Assembly: GCA_024642545.1 (NCBI GenBank)
Contig: JAHEAW010000010.1
Location: 1 to 36,513 of the forward strand
Direction: 5' to 3'
Length of the DNA stretch: 36,513 bases
Source of the DNA: Erythrobacteraceae bacterium
GTDB taxonomy: Bacteria; Pseudomonadota; Alphaproteobacteria; Sphingomonadales; Sphingomonadaceae
Each line of letters opens with the position of its first letter. The first letter of the stretch is position 1. The notes beneath the pieces were generated by a model that did no database searches, was not told where the DNA came from, and saw nothing but the letters and a program-made list of their open reading frames with translations. Shown here piece by piece: positions 9,893 to 19,335 of this stretch. The position numbers and the translations under genes are program-made.

Positions 9893-10924
9893 TCATAGCC
9901 CGCGCCGCGCCGCACATTCGCCCGCCATGCGGATCGCCGCAATCATCGCGCCGGGACGGGCAATCTTCTGGCCGGCGATATCAAACGCGGTGCCATGATC
10001 CGGGCTGGTACGAATGATTGGCAAGCCCAGCGTGACATTGACACCGGCATCAAAATCGAGTGCCTTGATCGGGATCAGTGCCTGATCGTGATACATGCAC
10101 ACAGCAGCATCATATTTGCCGCGGGCATGCGGGGCGAACAAGGCATCAGCAGGATACGGCCCGGTCGCATCTATTCCGGCTGCGCGCAAGGCAGCGATGG
10201 CAGGCGCAATAATCCGAATTTCCTCATCTCCAAACGCGCCATCTTCACCCGCGTGTGGGTTGAGCCCGGCCACCGCAATCCGCGGACTGACAATACCAAA
10301 ATCGTCGGTGAGTGCCGCCGCAAGAATCCGCGCGCGGCGGCAGATCAGAGCCTGCGACAACCGGCCCGGTACATCAGCCAAAGCGCAATGCACGGTCAGC
10401 GGCACCGTGCGCAGCTGAGGCCCTGCCAGCATCATGACCGCATCTTGCGCATCAACTCCGCAAGCATGGGCAAGAAATTCGGTCTGGCCAGGAAAGGCGA
10501 ACCCAATGTTCGCGAGCAAGCCTTTGGCAACAGGTGCTGTCGCCAGCGCGCCAGCTTTTTGGGCAAGGACCAGCTGCGCTGCTGATTGGAGCGAGGCCAA
10601 AGCCAGCTTTGCTCCCGCTTCACAAGGATTGCCCGGCGCATAGTCCTGTGGATCTTGCTCCAGCTCCAGCACTGGCAATCCCATATCGAAAGCGACAATT
10701 GCTTCCAACGGGTCTGAAATAACCGCGATTGAAATATCATGACCAGCTGCCGCGGCGGCCTGTGCCAGGATCGCCGCACTCCCCGCCACGAAGAACGGCG
10801 CCAATGCAGCGCTATCTTTCTGCGCCCATGCGGCTGCTATTACCTCGGGGCCGATTCCCGCCGGATCACCCAGCGACAGGGCAATGGGGAGCGGGGAGGC
10901 CTCGTCAGTCAGGGCTGGACTCAA
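9893..10924 (-). CDS. pdxA: 4-hydroxythreonine-4-phosphate dehydrogenase
   Basis: [86 protein letters not shown] are PdxA motifs. Confidence 0.97.
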   Translation of the reverse strand: MSPALTDEASPLPIALSLGDPAGIGPEVIAAAWAQKDSAALAPFFVAGSAAILAQAAAAAGHDISIAVISDPLEAIVAFDMGLPVLELEQDPQDYAPGNPCEAGAKLALASLQSAAQLVLAQKAGALATAPVAKGLLANIGFAFPGQTEFLAHACGVDAQDAVMMLAGPQLRTVPLTVHCALADVPGRLSQALICRRARILAAALTDDFGIVSPRIAVAGLNPHAGEDGAFGDEEIRIIAPAIAALRAAGIDATGPYPADALFAPHARGKYDAAVCMYHDQALIPIKALDFDAGVNVTLGLPIIRTSPDHGTAFDIAGQKIARPGAMIAAIRMAGECAARRGL

Positions 10925-12333
10925 TTATATTCGATAAAAGCGTCATTGCGCAGGTCGCGCAGATAGCGCTGGGCACGCTTCTGGATCCGTTCATTTTCCA
11001 GCTTGTCCATCATATCGTCGAAAGAGGGCGTATTATCGACCTTTGGATCATCGCGCCCGCACAGCATCAGCACGCGCACCCCGTCCTTGATCGAACCGAA
11101 TGGCGGTGTGGTTTGGCCAACCTGCAACTTCAGCAGCGCACCCTGCAACTGATCGGGCAGCGAGCGTGCAGTAACCTGATCGTTATCAACCACCGATGCG
11201 CCGATCCCGGCGGCAATCTGGTTGGCATCACCGCAGCCATGCATCGTTTGCACCGCTTTGGAAAATTCATCGACCTTCTTGGCTGCGTCCGCTTCGGGAA
11301 CATCAGCCGGGAAACTGATCGAAATCTGCTTGAGACTGAGCACTGCATCGCGCGGGTCCGCTGTCAGCACCTGCCGCTTGTCGATCAGATAGAGAATTTC
11401 AATCCCGCCGGGAATATCGAACGGCCCGACCAGTTGTCCGGGCTGCATCTGGCGTGCGACCGTCTGCATTTGGGCCGGCAAGGTTTCCAGCCGGACAAAA
11501 CCCAGATCGCCGCCCACCGCCGCGGTCGATGCTTCGGAGAATTGCCGCGCATATGCGACAAAGCTGCCGCCTTTCTGCAATTGCTTGACGATGTTTTCAG
11601 CGTTCTTTTCAACCGCATCATGCGTTTCCGGGGTCGCGGAGAGGTAAATTTCACCAAGCCGATATTCCTCGGTTCCACGCGATGCTTCCATCCGCTGGAT
11701 CAATTCGCGTACTTCGCCTTCCGAGACATTGACGAACGGGGCGATCTTGCGGCGCAGCAGCCGTTGCCAAGCCATTTCGCCTTCAATCTGGCGCTTGAGC
11801 GAGGCGGCAGAGGACCCGATTGATTTCAGGTAATCATCCATCTTGGAGGTATCCTGGCCGAAATTCTGCGCTGCTACTTGCGCATATCGCTGGTCAATCT
11901 CGTCCTGGCTTATGACGATTTCGTCGGCCTTGGCAGCCTGAATTTCGAGCGTTTCGTCAATCAGATTGCGCAGCACCTGCATCCGTACCCGCTCCAGCTC
12001 TTCAGCCGAAATCTGACCCTTGGATGCGGCAACCAGCAGCGCTGTACGCTGATCGACATCAGTCCCGGTAATCACGGTACCATTGACCACAGCAGTCGCC
12101 CGCCGAAGATTGGGATTATTGTCGGTCGGAAGCTTGATATCGGCGGGCAGGCCCAGCGGATTGTCAGGGCTGCTCTGCACAGCCTGGACTGGCGCCTGAT
12201 CCTGGGCCTGATCCTGGGCCTGATCTTGGGCCTGATCTTGGGCTTGATCTTGGGCTTGCACTGCAACCGGCGCTGCCACGATGGAAAATGTGGCCAAGCC
12301 TGCGAGAAGTCTGGAAATAGTCTGTTGAATCAC
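10921..12333 (-). CDS. surA: Peptidylprolyl isomerase / SurA-like outer-membrane chaperone
   Basis: Signal peptide; VVNGTVITGTDVDQRTALLVAASKG; parvulin segments (EEYRLGEIYLSA, FVAYARQFSEASTAAVGGDLGFVRLETLPAQM); located between lptD and pdxA as in many proteobacteria. Confidence 0.92.
   Translation of the reverse strand: MIQQTISRLLAGLATFSIVAAPVAVQAQDQAQDQAQDQAQDQAQDQAPVQAVQSSPDNPLGLPADIKLPTDNNPNLRRATAVVNGTVITGTDVDQRTALLVAASKGQISAEELERVRMQVLRNLIDETLEIQAAKADEIVISQDEIDQRYAQVAAQNFGQDTSKMDDYLKSIGSSAASLKRQIEGEMAWQRLLRRKIAPFVNVSEGEVRELIQRMEASRGTEEYRLGEIYLSATPETHDAVEKNAENIVKQLQKGGSFVAYARQFSEASTAAVGGDLGFVRLETLPAQMQTVARQMQPGQLVGPFDIPGGIEILYLIDKRQVLTADPRDAVLSLKQISISFPADVPEADAAKKVDEFSKAVQTMHGCGDANQIAAGIGASVVDNDQVTARSLPDQLQGALLKLQVGQTTPPFGSIKDGVRVLMLCGRDDPKVDNTPSFDDMMDKLENERIQKRAQRYLRDLRNDAFIEYN
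12198..12257. repeat. Five tandem 12-bp units encoding (QDQA)5 in the SurA N-terminus
   Basis: gatcctgggcct x2, gatcttgggcct x1, gatcttgggctt x2; all unit differences are synonymous Gln CAG/CAA changes. Confidence 0.97.
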
Positions 12334-12497
12334 GCGTAAAATCCGATTGCCACGCGGGTTTTCCGCGTCAGGAAGTGCCGGGAAACTGCCTGAATCTGGC
12401 TTAACCCTAGCTGAGTGGATGGGCGAATAGCTGGTTTAGGGGCCGCTGCCAATCATCCCGTCACCGCTTTGTGCAGATCGCCGCGGTTTGGGCTGGA

Positions 12498-14786
12498 TTA
12501 ACGGAACCCCAGATTGCGCAGCGCGAAGTAAATCTGAAAGGTGTCGCCGCGACGCGCATCGCCTGATGTGATGTAATCACGCCGCCACGTCAGGCCAAAT
12601 TCCAGGCAATCATCCTGATAGCCCAAGCCAAGTCTGGTCCGAACCGGGTCAAACCCGTTGGAATTGAGCGCCGGGTCCGCATTGCCCTTGGTCAGGTTGA
12701 ACACGCCTGATCCGAACATGGACCAATATCGCGCAAAGGCCACGCGGGCAGCAGCGCGCAATTCCTCCCTGTCGCGCAAATCCTCAATCGAAGTGTCGAT
12801 ATTACGGTTGAGCTTGAGATAGCCAATTTCGGCATAAGTCTGGCGAGAACCGATGGTCGCATCGAATTCATTGCGCCGTAGTGCCAGATTATCCTTGTCC
12901 AGCCGGTAACGGTGCGTCAGCTTGATGAAATCCTTGTAGCGCACCTCGGTCCGCCCGACGAAATCGGACAGCCTGCCGCTCAGCCCTGTGCCATTGACCA
13001 GAATCTGCGAGGCATCAGCCAGCCGGTAGGACTGGCCGAGCGAGGTTTTGAAACGCCAGCCCGGGCGCTGCAATTCCCAGTCAAAGCCATAAGTGACGCG
13101 CGTCCCATCTTCGAACCGGTCATAGCCGGGGAAGCGATTGAGTGCGAACAGGTTCGAATCTTCAAGGTCAATCGCGCGCGAATCCTCATTGGGAACGGCT
13201 AGGTTCTTTAGCTGCGGGGTGGCAACAATCTGGATGCGCGGGATCAGCACCTGTGTGCCGCCGAACGCCCGGCCCACAAATGGCCACTGCATATCGATGG
13301 CGGCCAGCGCAATGCCGCGCCCCTGCCAGCCCGCGTCGCCCCGATAAAAAGCTGTCGATGTGAGGTCGTTCTGAGACGAGTGATAAATATCGCCGCGGGC
13401 CAGCGCGGTGAATGTAACCACCTGCCCCAGCCCGGTTACTGTGCGAAGGTCCCATTGCGCGCTGGCAAAGGCGCGCTGGGTATTCTGACCGCTATCGCGC
13501 ATCAGATTGAGCGAATTGAGCTGCAGGTCAACCGTGCCGCCGAGCACGGGGTTGGGCAATCTGCGGCGATAATCGATCACTGGCAGAGCAACCGGGATCT
13601 GGCCCTGTGACTGGCCAAGCCGCAAGGTCTGGGTCGACCAGCCAGCAATCGACAAATAAGACTGCTCGCCGATCCGCTCGAGATTAAAGGTCGAGCGCAG
13701 CCGATCATCGCGGCTGATGTCGTACCGGCGCAGAAACGTGCGGTCGCTGGCGCGCCGGATCGATGCTGTCAGGCTCCATTCGGGAGAAAACTGGAACCGG
13801 CCATTGGCCTCGATATAGCCGCGAAAATCGCGCTGGGTCGCAGCTGCTCCGGTGGCCCCTGAAATCCGCTGGCTTTCGGTCGCATAACCGGTGATCTGAT
13901 AAGCGCCGTTTCCGGTCAGGTGCCGAAATTGGGCTGATCCCATTGGCGGCGCGGCGGAAAATACATAAGCGCCCAGGTTCAGATCGGCATTGTCCGCCAG
14001 CCGCAGATAGTAATTGGCGTTGACCTCCACCCCGTTGGATTGGGAAACCTGGAAATCGGGGATCAGAATGCCCGAAACTGCCCGTCCATCTGTATGGAAG
14101 GCCAGGCCGGGCAAGGGCAGAATACGCGCGCCAAACAGCTCCAGAAATGCGCCCTTGAAGGTAACCCGTTTTTCCTTTGGATCATAAATCACGCGCTTGG
14201 CGGTGACCCGCCAACTGGGGTTGCGCGGGCAGCCTTGCGCATTTTCCAGCGCGCAGGCGCTGTAGACGGCAGTTTGCAGTGTTATATCACCATTGACCCC
14301 GCGCGCGGCGTCCTTCGCTGCCAGCCGCCCGCCTTCGCGCAGCGCGAGCAGCAGATTATCCATCGCGCCTACTTCAAACTTGTCGTTCAGCTCCAGCCGG
14401 TCAGTAAATAGCTGATCGCCCGCCTCATCAACAAAACGGACATCGCCGGTAGCGATAATCTGTCCGGACTTGCGGTTCCAGGTCACTTGCTTGGCAATTG
14501 CAGATTTCTGGTCGCTGCGCAGTACAACGTTGCCGCTGGCGGTGACCACATCCTGATCCGAATCGTAAGCCAGAACATCCGCCTCAAAGGTGATTTCGCG
14601 GGCTGCTTCCTGATCCGGCGCAGGCGCGGAACTAAGGGCCGCCTTCGGTGCTTCCTGCGCTGCTGCAGGCGCGGCCAGACCCACGGCAAAGCCCACCACC
14701 GCCAGACAGATGGCGCGCTTTTTCAGGCTTTGCACCTTGTGTGTTGGCGCATCGTCCTTAGTTTTTCTGGGTGGGTCGATTATCAT
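12498..14786 (-). CDS. lptD: LPS-assembly protein LptD
   Basis: N-terminal LptA-like domain (ITFEADVLAYDSDQDVVTASGNVVLRSDQKSAIAKQVTWNRKSGQIIATGDVRFVDEAGDQLFTDRLELND) followed by a beta-barrel; ends in a terminal aromatic pattern ...FALRNLGFR. Confidence 0.95.
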   Translation of the reverse strand: MIIDPPRKTKDDAPTHKVQSLKKRAICLAVVGFAVGLAAPAAAQEAPKAALSSAPAPDQEAAREITFEADVLAYDSDQDVVTASGNVVLRSDQKSAIAKQVTWNRKSGQIIATGDVRFVDEAGDQLFTDRLELNDKFEVGAMDNLLLALREGGRLAAKDAARGVNGDITLQTAVYSACALENAQGCPRNPSWRVTAKRVIYDPKEKRVTFKGAFLELFGARILPLPGLAFHTDGRAVSGILIPDFQVSQSNGVEVNANYYLRLADNADLNLGAYVFSAAPPMGSAQFRHLTGNGAYQITGYATESQRISGATGAAATQRDFRGYIEANGRFQFSPEWSLTASIRRASDRTFLRRYDISRDDRLRSTFNLERIGEQSYLSIAGWSTQTLRLGQSQGQIPVALPVIDYRRRLPNPVLGGTVDLQLNSLNLMRDSGQNTQRAFASAQWDLRTVTGLGQVVTFTALARGDIYHSSQNDLTSTAFYRGDAGWQGRGIALAAIDMQWPFVGRAFGGTQVLIPRIQIVATPQLKNLAVPNEDSRAIDLEDSNLFALNRFPGYDRFEDGTRVTYGFDWELQRPGWRFKTSLGQSYRLADASQILVNGTGLSGRLSDFVGRTEVRYKDFIKLTHRYRLDKDNLALRRNEFDATIGSRQTYAEIGYLKLNRNIDTSIEDLRDREELRAAARVAFARYWSMFGSGVFNLTKGNADPALNSNGFDPVRTRLGLGYQDDCLEFGLTWRRDYITSGDARRGDTFQIYFALRNLGFR

Positions 14787-14918
14787 ATTGGTCTGCAAGG
14801 CCGGAGCATGGCTTGCCTATCGCATTGCCCGCGCCTAATCGCAATCACCATCAAACGGGCTCGGTCATGGCTATGGCGCGGGCTCACCAAAAGACCATCC
14901 ATAATCGCCGGAGACATC

Positions 14919-16379
14919 ATGAATATCCTGTTCGACCAGTCCGCACCAGCAGGCGCTGCCCTGATTGCCCATATTACCAGCAAGGGTGACTTGCCGCAGG
15001 GGCTGGAAAAATCGCTGACTGACGGGGCGAAAGCGGTCCGGTTCAAAGGCAATGGCGGCCAGTTGTTTGAAGGGTTTGTCGAACGCAATAGCCAAACAGT
15101 TCGCGTTGCGGTTGCAGGGGCAGGGGACCCATCGGCAGATGATCGCCGCACGGCGCTGGAAAAAGCGGGCGCGGCGCTAAGCGCAAAATATCTGACCTCT
15201 GGCGAAAGCGCACTGGTGCTCGATCTGTCCGCTTCGGGCCTGTCGGCAACTGAAGCCGCTTCGGTGTTGCTGGGTCTGCGGCTGCGCGGCTGGCGGCACG
15301 ATGCCTATCGCACCAAGCTGAAGGAAGAGCAGAAGCGCACACTGGCTACTGTCACCGTCGTCGGCGCACCAGATGGCACGCAAGATGCCTGGGCGGAATG
15401 GTCCGCGGTTGCTGCCGGGGTTGAATTTACGCGCGATCTGGTGGCCGAACCTGCCAACAAAGTGTTCCCGATCAGCTTTGTCGAAAAGTGTCAGGAAAAA
15501 TTCGCCGGGACGGGCGTGGAGATTATCGTGCTCGATGTCGCCGCGATGGAGGCGCTTGGCATGGGGGCGCTGCTGGGTGTCGGGCAAGGGTCCGAACAGC
15601 CGTCGCGTTTGCTGGCGATCAAATGGAATGGCGGCGCAGTGGGCGCAAAGCCCACGGTGTTTGTCGGCAAGGGTGTGACTTTCGATACGGGCGGCATTTC
15701 GCTCAAGCCAGGACCGGGCATGGAAGACATGAAGTGGGACATGGGCGGCGCTGGGGCAGTGGCCGGGGCCATGTTCGCGCTCGCCAGCCGCAAAGCCAAG
15801 GCCAATGTCATTGGTGTGATGGGGTTGGTAGAAAACATGCCGGACGGTAAGGCCATGCGCCCGGGTGATATCGTAACCTCCATGTCTGGCCAGACGATTG
15901 AAGTGCTCAACACCGATGCCGAAGGGCGGCTGGTGCTGTGCGATGCGCTGCACTGGGCGCAAAAGGAATTTTCGCCTGCAGCCATCATCGATTTTGCTAC
16001 GCTGACCGGGGCGATCATCATTGCGCTGGGCAACGAGTTTGGCGGGCTCTATTCCAATGATGATAGTCTGGCGGCGCAGCTGACCAAAGCGGGCAAGGCC
16101 AGCGGCGATGCAATGTGGCACATGCCGCTTGCCCCTGCTTATGACAAGCTGATCGACAGCCCAATTGCGGATATGAAGAATATCGGCGGGCGCGGCGCAG
16201 GCTCAATCACGGCAGCGCAGTTCCTTCAGCGCTTCATCGAAAAGGGCACCCCTTGGGCACATTGTGACATTGCCGGGATGGTGTGGGCGGATAAGGCCGG
16301 CCCTACCTGGGACAAGGGGGCGACGGGTTTTGGTGTGCGCCTGATTGATGAATATGTTCGGGAAAACGTGGAAGGCTGA
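14919..16379 (+). CDS. pepA: Leucyl aminopeptidase (M17)
   Basis: VFVGKGVTFDTGGISLKPGPGMEDMKWDMGGAGAV and NTDAEGRLVLCDAL (M17 signature). Real start MNILFDQSAPAGAALIA at 14919; the track ORF extends too far upstream. Confidence 0.96.
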   Translation: MNILFDQSAPAGAALIAHITSKGDLPQGLEKSLTDGAKAVRFKGNGGQLFEGFVERNSQTVRVAVAGAGDPSADDRRTALEKAGAALSAKYLTSGESALVLDLSASGLSATEAASVLLGLRLRGWRHDAYRTKLKEEQKRTLATVTVVGAPDGTQDAWAEWSAVAAGVEFTRDLVAEPANKVFPISFVEKCQEKFAGTGVEIIVLDVAAMEALGMGALLGVGQGSEQPSRLLAIKWNGGAVGAKPTVFVGKGVTFDTGGISLKPGPGMEDMKWDMGGAGAVAGAMFALASRKAKANVIGVMGLVENMPDGKAMRPGDIVTSMSGQTIEVLNTDAEGRLVLCDALHWAQKEFSPAAIIDFATLTGAIIIALGNEFGGLYSNDDSLAAQLTKAGKASGDAMWHMPLAPAYDKLIDSPIADMKNIGGRGAGSITAAQFLQRFIEKGTPWAHCDIAGMVWADKAGPTWDKGATGFGVRLIDEYVRENVEG

Positions 16380-16388
16380 TCGCCTGAT

Positions 16389-16556
16389 ATGGCCCGCATG
16401 ACACGCAAGGCAGATTTGCCTAGTAAGATTTGCAAGACATGCGGGCTGCCCTTCACCTGGCGCAAGAAATGGGCGCGCGACTGGGATGAACTGCGCTATT
16501 GTTCAGAACGGTGCCGCCGCTCCAAACAGGCTGGCGGCGGATTGCAGGGGGGGTGA
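16389..16556 (+). CDS. DUF2256-type small zinc-finger-like protein
   Basis: Translated by hand: MARMTRKADLPSKICKTCGLPFTWRKKWARDWDELRYCSERCRRSKQAGGGLQGG*; CxxC...PFTWRKKW...YCSxRC pattern. Missing from the ORF track because it is under 60 aa. Confidence 0.9.
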   Translation: MARMTRKADLPSKICKTCGLPFTWRKKWARDWDELRYCSERCRRSKQAGGGLQGG

Positions 16557-16993
16557 TGCGGGTCGATTTTTATCAACTCAGCCGTGATCCTGCTGAAACC
16601 GTGGTGCCCTTGCTGGCCGCGGCGAGTCGTAAGGCGGGCGAACGCTTGCTGGTGGTTTCTGCCGATACCGAACAACTGGGTCAGATCGACACTATGCTGT
16701 GGGAAGCGCAGCCAGCGGCATTTCTGGCGCATGGTATGGCAGGTGGCGGGCACGATGACCGCCAGCCAATCCTGCTATCGAGCGGCATGGAAGCGACCAA
16801 CGGCGCCCGCTATGCGCTGCTCGCCGACGGCCAGTGGCGCGAGGAATGCAGCACCTTTGAACGAATCTTTCTGTTGTTCGGGGATGACCGGCTGGACGAT
16901 GCACGGCAATGTTGGACGATGGTTGGCAAACTGGACGCCGCCGAGCGGCATTTCTGGAAGCAGGACGGCGGCAAATGGCGTGAAATGGTCTGA
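16556..16993 (+). CDS. holC: DNA polymerase III chi subunit
   Basis: [49 protein letters not shown]...; ATG overlaps the DUF2256 stop by one base; position after pepA is conserved. Confidence 0.92.
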   Translation: MRVDFYQLSRDPAETVVPLLAAASRKAGERLLVVSADTEQLGQIDTMLWEAQPAAFLAHGMAGGGHDDRQPILLSSGMEATNGARYALLADGQWREECSTFERIFLLFGDDRLDDARQCWTMVGKLDAAERHFWKQDGGKWREMV

Positions 16994-17100
16994 GCGCACG
17001 TCACCGCGCGGCGACGCAGCACTTGCGATTGGTTGCAACCGGGGCTAGGGGCGCGCGCGACGAACACATCCCCTTTCCAAACTACAATCAGGAATTTCTC

Positions 17101-17523
17101 ATGGCGGTTACCCGCACCTTTTCGATCATCAAGCCCGATGCCACCAAACGCAACCTGACCGGTGCGGTCACCAAGATGCTGGAAGACGCTGGCCTGCGGG
17201 TTGTCGCGTCCAAGCGGATCCACATGACCCGCGATCAGGCGGAAGGATTCTATGCGGTGCACAAGGATCGGCCTTTCTTCGGTGAACTGGTCGATTTCAT
17301 GATCAGCGGCCCGGTGGTGGTGCAAGTGCTCGAAGGCGAAGGCGCAATGCAACGCAACCGTGACATTATGGGCGCGACCAACCCCAAGGATGCCGCGCCC
17401 GGCACGATCCGTGCGGAACTGGCTGAAAGTATCGAAGCCAACACCGTACATGGGTCAGATTCAGACGAAAACGCAGCAATTGAAATTGCCTATTTCTTCA
17501 AGCCGGAAGAACTCGTCGGCTGA
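17101..17523 (+). CDS. ndk: Nucleoside diphosphate kinase
   Basis: [43 protein letters not shown] and [20 protein letters not shown]. Confidence 0.98.
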   Translation: MAVTRTFSIIKPDATKRNLTGAVTKMLEDAGLRVVASKRIHMTRDQAEGFYAVHKDRPFFGELVDFMISGPVVVQVLEGEGAMQRNRDIMGATNPKDAAPGTIRAELAESIEANTVHGSDSDENAAIEIAYFFKPEELVG

Positions 17524-17548
17524 TTGCCTGCCTTTGGTTAATTCAGAG

Positions 17549-17580
17549 GGCCCGCTGGTGTATGCCAGCGGGCCTTTTAT
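17549..17580 (+). terminator. Rho-independent terminator of ndk
   Basis: Stem ggcccgctgg (17549-17558) / ccagcgggcc (17565-17574), 6-nt loop, then ttttattttat. Confidence 0.93.
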
Positions 17581-17694
17581 TTTATCCGTCTGATAATAAA
17601 GGCAACAATGCTACGCTGCCAAAGGCTGGCTATTTGCGGAAATTGTGGTAACCAGTTCACCAAGGTCGCGCCACCTTTGGGGGGAGGGCTTGCT

Positions 17695-18513
17695 ATGGCA
17701 AGTATGGCAGGATCGGGCGCCGCGCCCGGGATGCGATCGAATACCGGGTTGAGGGCCTTCATTGACCGGTGGATTTTTGTTTTCATGGCCGCATTATTCG
17801 TGGCGACCACGCTGGTCGGGTTCATTCCCGATTCCCTCTCCAAGATTGCGGCGATTGCGGCGGGCCAGCGTGCCTCGTTCCCGCTTGTCTTGCATTTTCA
17901 TGCAGTCCTGATGGGATCTTGGCTGTTGCTGCTGCTCACCCAGACCACGCTGATGGCGACCGGCCGGGACAGTATGCACAAGCAATTAGGTCTTGCGTCG
18001 ATGGCGCTTGCCCCGGCGATCGTGCTGACCGGAATCGCGCTGGTGCCCACCATGTATTATCAGAAGTGGGACGCTGCCGTGGCTGCTCCCCCAGAATTGC
18101 AAATGCAGATGCGCGGTATGATGGCAGTGGTTTCCAATATTGTGCTGGTTCAGTTTCGGGCCGGCATTCTGTTTGCGGTTTTCGTGGGGTTGGCACTGCG
18201 GGCACGCAAAACCGATCCTGCGTTCCACAAACGCATGATGTTCATTGCCACGGCAATGCCGCTGCCCGCAGCGATTGACCGGATCGGCTGGCTTCCCAGC
18301 AGCTTCCCGGCCAATTATTATTCGCAGGACGCCTATGTCCTTTTGTGGCTGGCGCCGTTGTTCCTGTGGGACATTTACCGGCAAGGGCGGGTGCACCGGG
18401 TCTATGTCGTGGCGTTTTGTGTGTGGCTGCCATTTGCGGCGGTACTCCATTCGCTGTGGGGATCCCCGCTGTGGCAAAATTATGTGCCGCATCTGTTTGG
18501 CGTGGCCAGTTAG
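17695..18513 (+). CDS. Multi-TM membrane protein of unknown function, DUF2306-like topology
   Basis: Several TM segments; LHFHAVLMGSWLLLLLTQTTLMATGRDSMHKQLG resembles His-containing DUF2306-like helices. The start could also be upstream at 17608. Confidence 0.65.
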   Translation: MASMAGSGAAPGMRSNTGLRAFIDRWIFVFMAALFVATTLVGFIPDSLSKIAAIAAGQRASFPLVLHFHAVLMGSWLLLLLTQTTLMATGRDSMHKQLGLASMALAPAIVLTGIALVPTMYYQKWDAAVAAPPELQMQMRGMMAVVSNIVLVQFRAGILFAVFVGLALRARKTDPAFHKRMMFIATAMPLPAAIDRIGWLPSSFPANYYSQDAYVLLWLAPLFLWDIYRQGRVHRVYVVAFCVWLPFAAVLHSLWGSPLWQNYVPHLFGVAS

Positions 18514-18588
18514 TTGAGAAGGTAATTCAGACGCATGGATTGTTAGCATTTCCGGCGCCCTTTGCCGGATCTTTGGGGGAGATGTATT

Positions 18589-19326
18589 GTGAGCAGACTT
18601 CTTGCACTTCCGGTGGCGCTGCTATGCTACGCTGCCTTTTTCGTCAGCTTTGTCTATCTGATCGGCTGGGCTGCTCCCTTTGATCCGCTGCCAACCACTG
18701 TCGACAAGGGCCTGTCCGGATCCTTCGGCATGTCAGTGATCATCGACATAGCGCTGGTTGCGCTGTTTGGCGTGCAGCACAGCGTAATGGCGCGGCCAGG
18801 TTTCAAGGCCTTCTGGACCAAGATCATCCCCGCCGCGATGGAACGCAGCGTCTATTGCCTGACCACCGCGGGCGTGTTGATGGTGATCTTCACCTTCTGG
18901 CATCCGGTCGAAGGGGAAATCTGGTCAATTGAGAACCCCGCACTGCGGATGGTTTTCTGGGCGGTATTTTTCCTTGGGTGGGGCATCCTGTTTGTATCCA
19001 CCTGGCTTCTCAACCATTTCGAACTGTTCGGACTGGCTCAGGCGTGGCGGCACATGCGCGGCAGCGTCGCTTCTGCGCCCCAATTCAAGACGCCGTTGTT
19101 TTACAAGATGGTCCGTCACCCGCTGTATCTGGGGTTCTTTCTGGGATTATGGGCCACGCCGGACATGACCGTCAGCCATGCGCTGATGGCCGCTCTGTTC
19201 ACAATCTATATTGTGATCGGGATCGGTTATGAGGAAAAGGATCTGCTCGATGAATTTGGCGAACGCTACGCCGAATATCGTCGCAGCGTAGGATCGTTCC
19301 TGCCGGGCATTGGCAAAGTTCGCTAG
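18589..19326 (+). CDS. NnrU/isoprenylcysteine methyltransferase-like membrane methyltransferase, likely methanethiol S-methyltransferase (MddA-like)
   Basis: GVQHSVMARPGFKAFWTKIIPAAMERSVYCLTTAGVLMVIFTFWHPVEGEIWSI; TPLFYKMVRHPLYLGFFLGLWATPDMTVSHALMAALFTIYIVIGIGYEEKDLLDEFGERYAEYRRSVGSFLPG. GTG start with upstream ggggga SD. Confidence 0.7.
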   Translation: MSRLLALPVALLCYAAFFVSFVYLIGWAAPFDPLPTTVDKGLSGSFGMSVIIDIALVALFGVQHSVMARPGFKAFWTKIIPAAMERSVYCLTTAGVLMVIFTFWHPVEGEIWSIENPALRMVFWAVFFLGWGILFVSTWLLNHFELFGLAQAWRHMRGSVASAPQFKTPLFYKMVRHPLYLGFFLGLWATPDMTVSHALMAALFTIYIVIGIGYEEKDLLDEFGERYAEYRRSVGSFLPGIGKVR

Positions 19327-19335
19327 CGGCGCGGG

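Noticed and set aside
10729-11823. 364-aa + strand ORF
   Set aside because: Antisense to pdxA/surA; no recognisable domain and shadow-ORF composition.
11878-12339. ORF with LILGLILGLILG repeat, looking like a TM repeat protein
   Set aside because: Antisense of the (QDQA)5 repeat in surA.
14487-14918. N-terminal extension of the pepA ORF
   Set aside because: Overlaps the 5' end of divergent lptD; conserved PepA sequence starts at MNILFDQ (14919).
15177-16121. 314-aa minus-strand ORF inside pepA
   Set aside because: Antisense to the M17 catalytic domain; no supporting motif.
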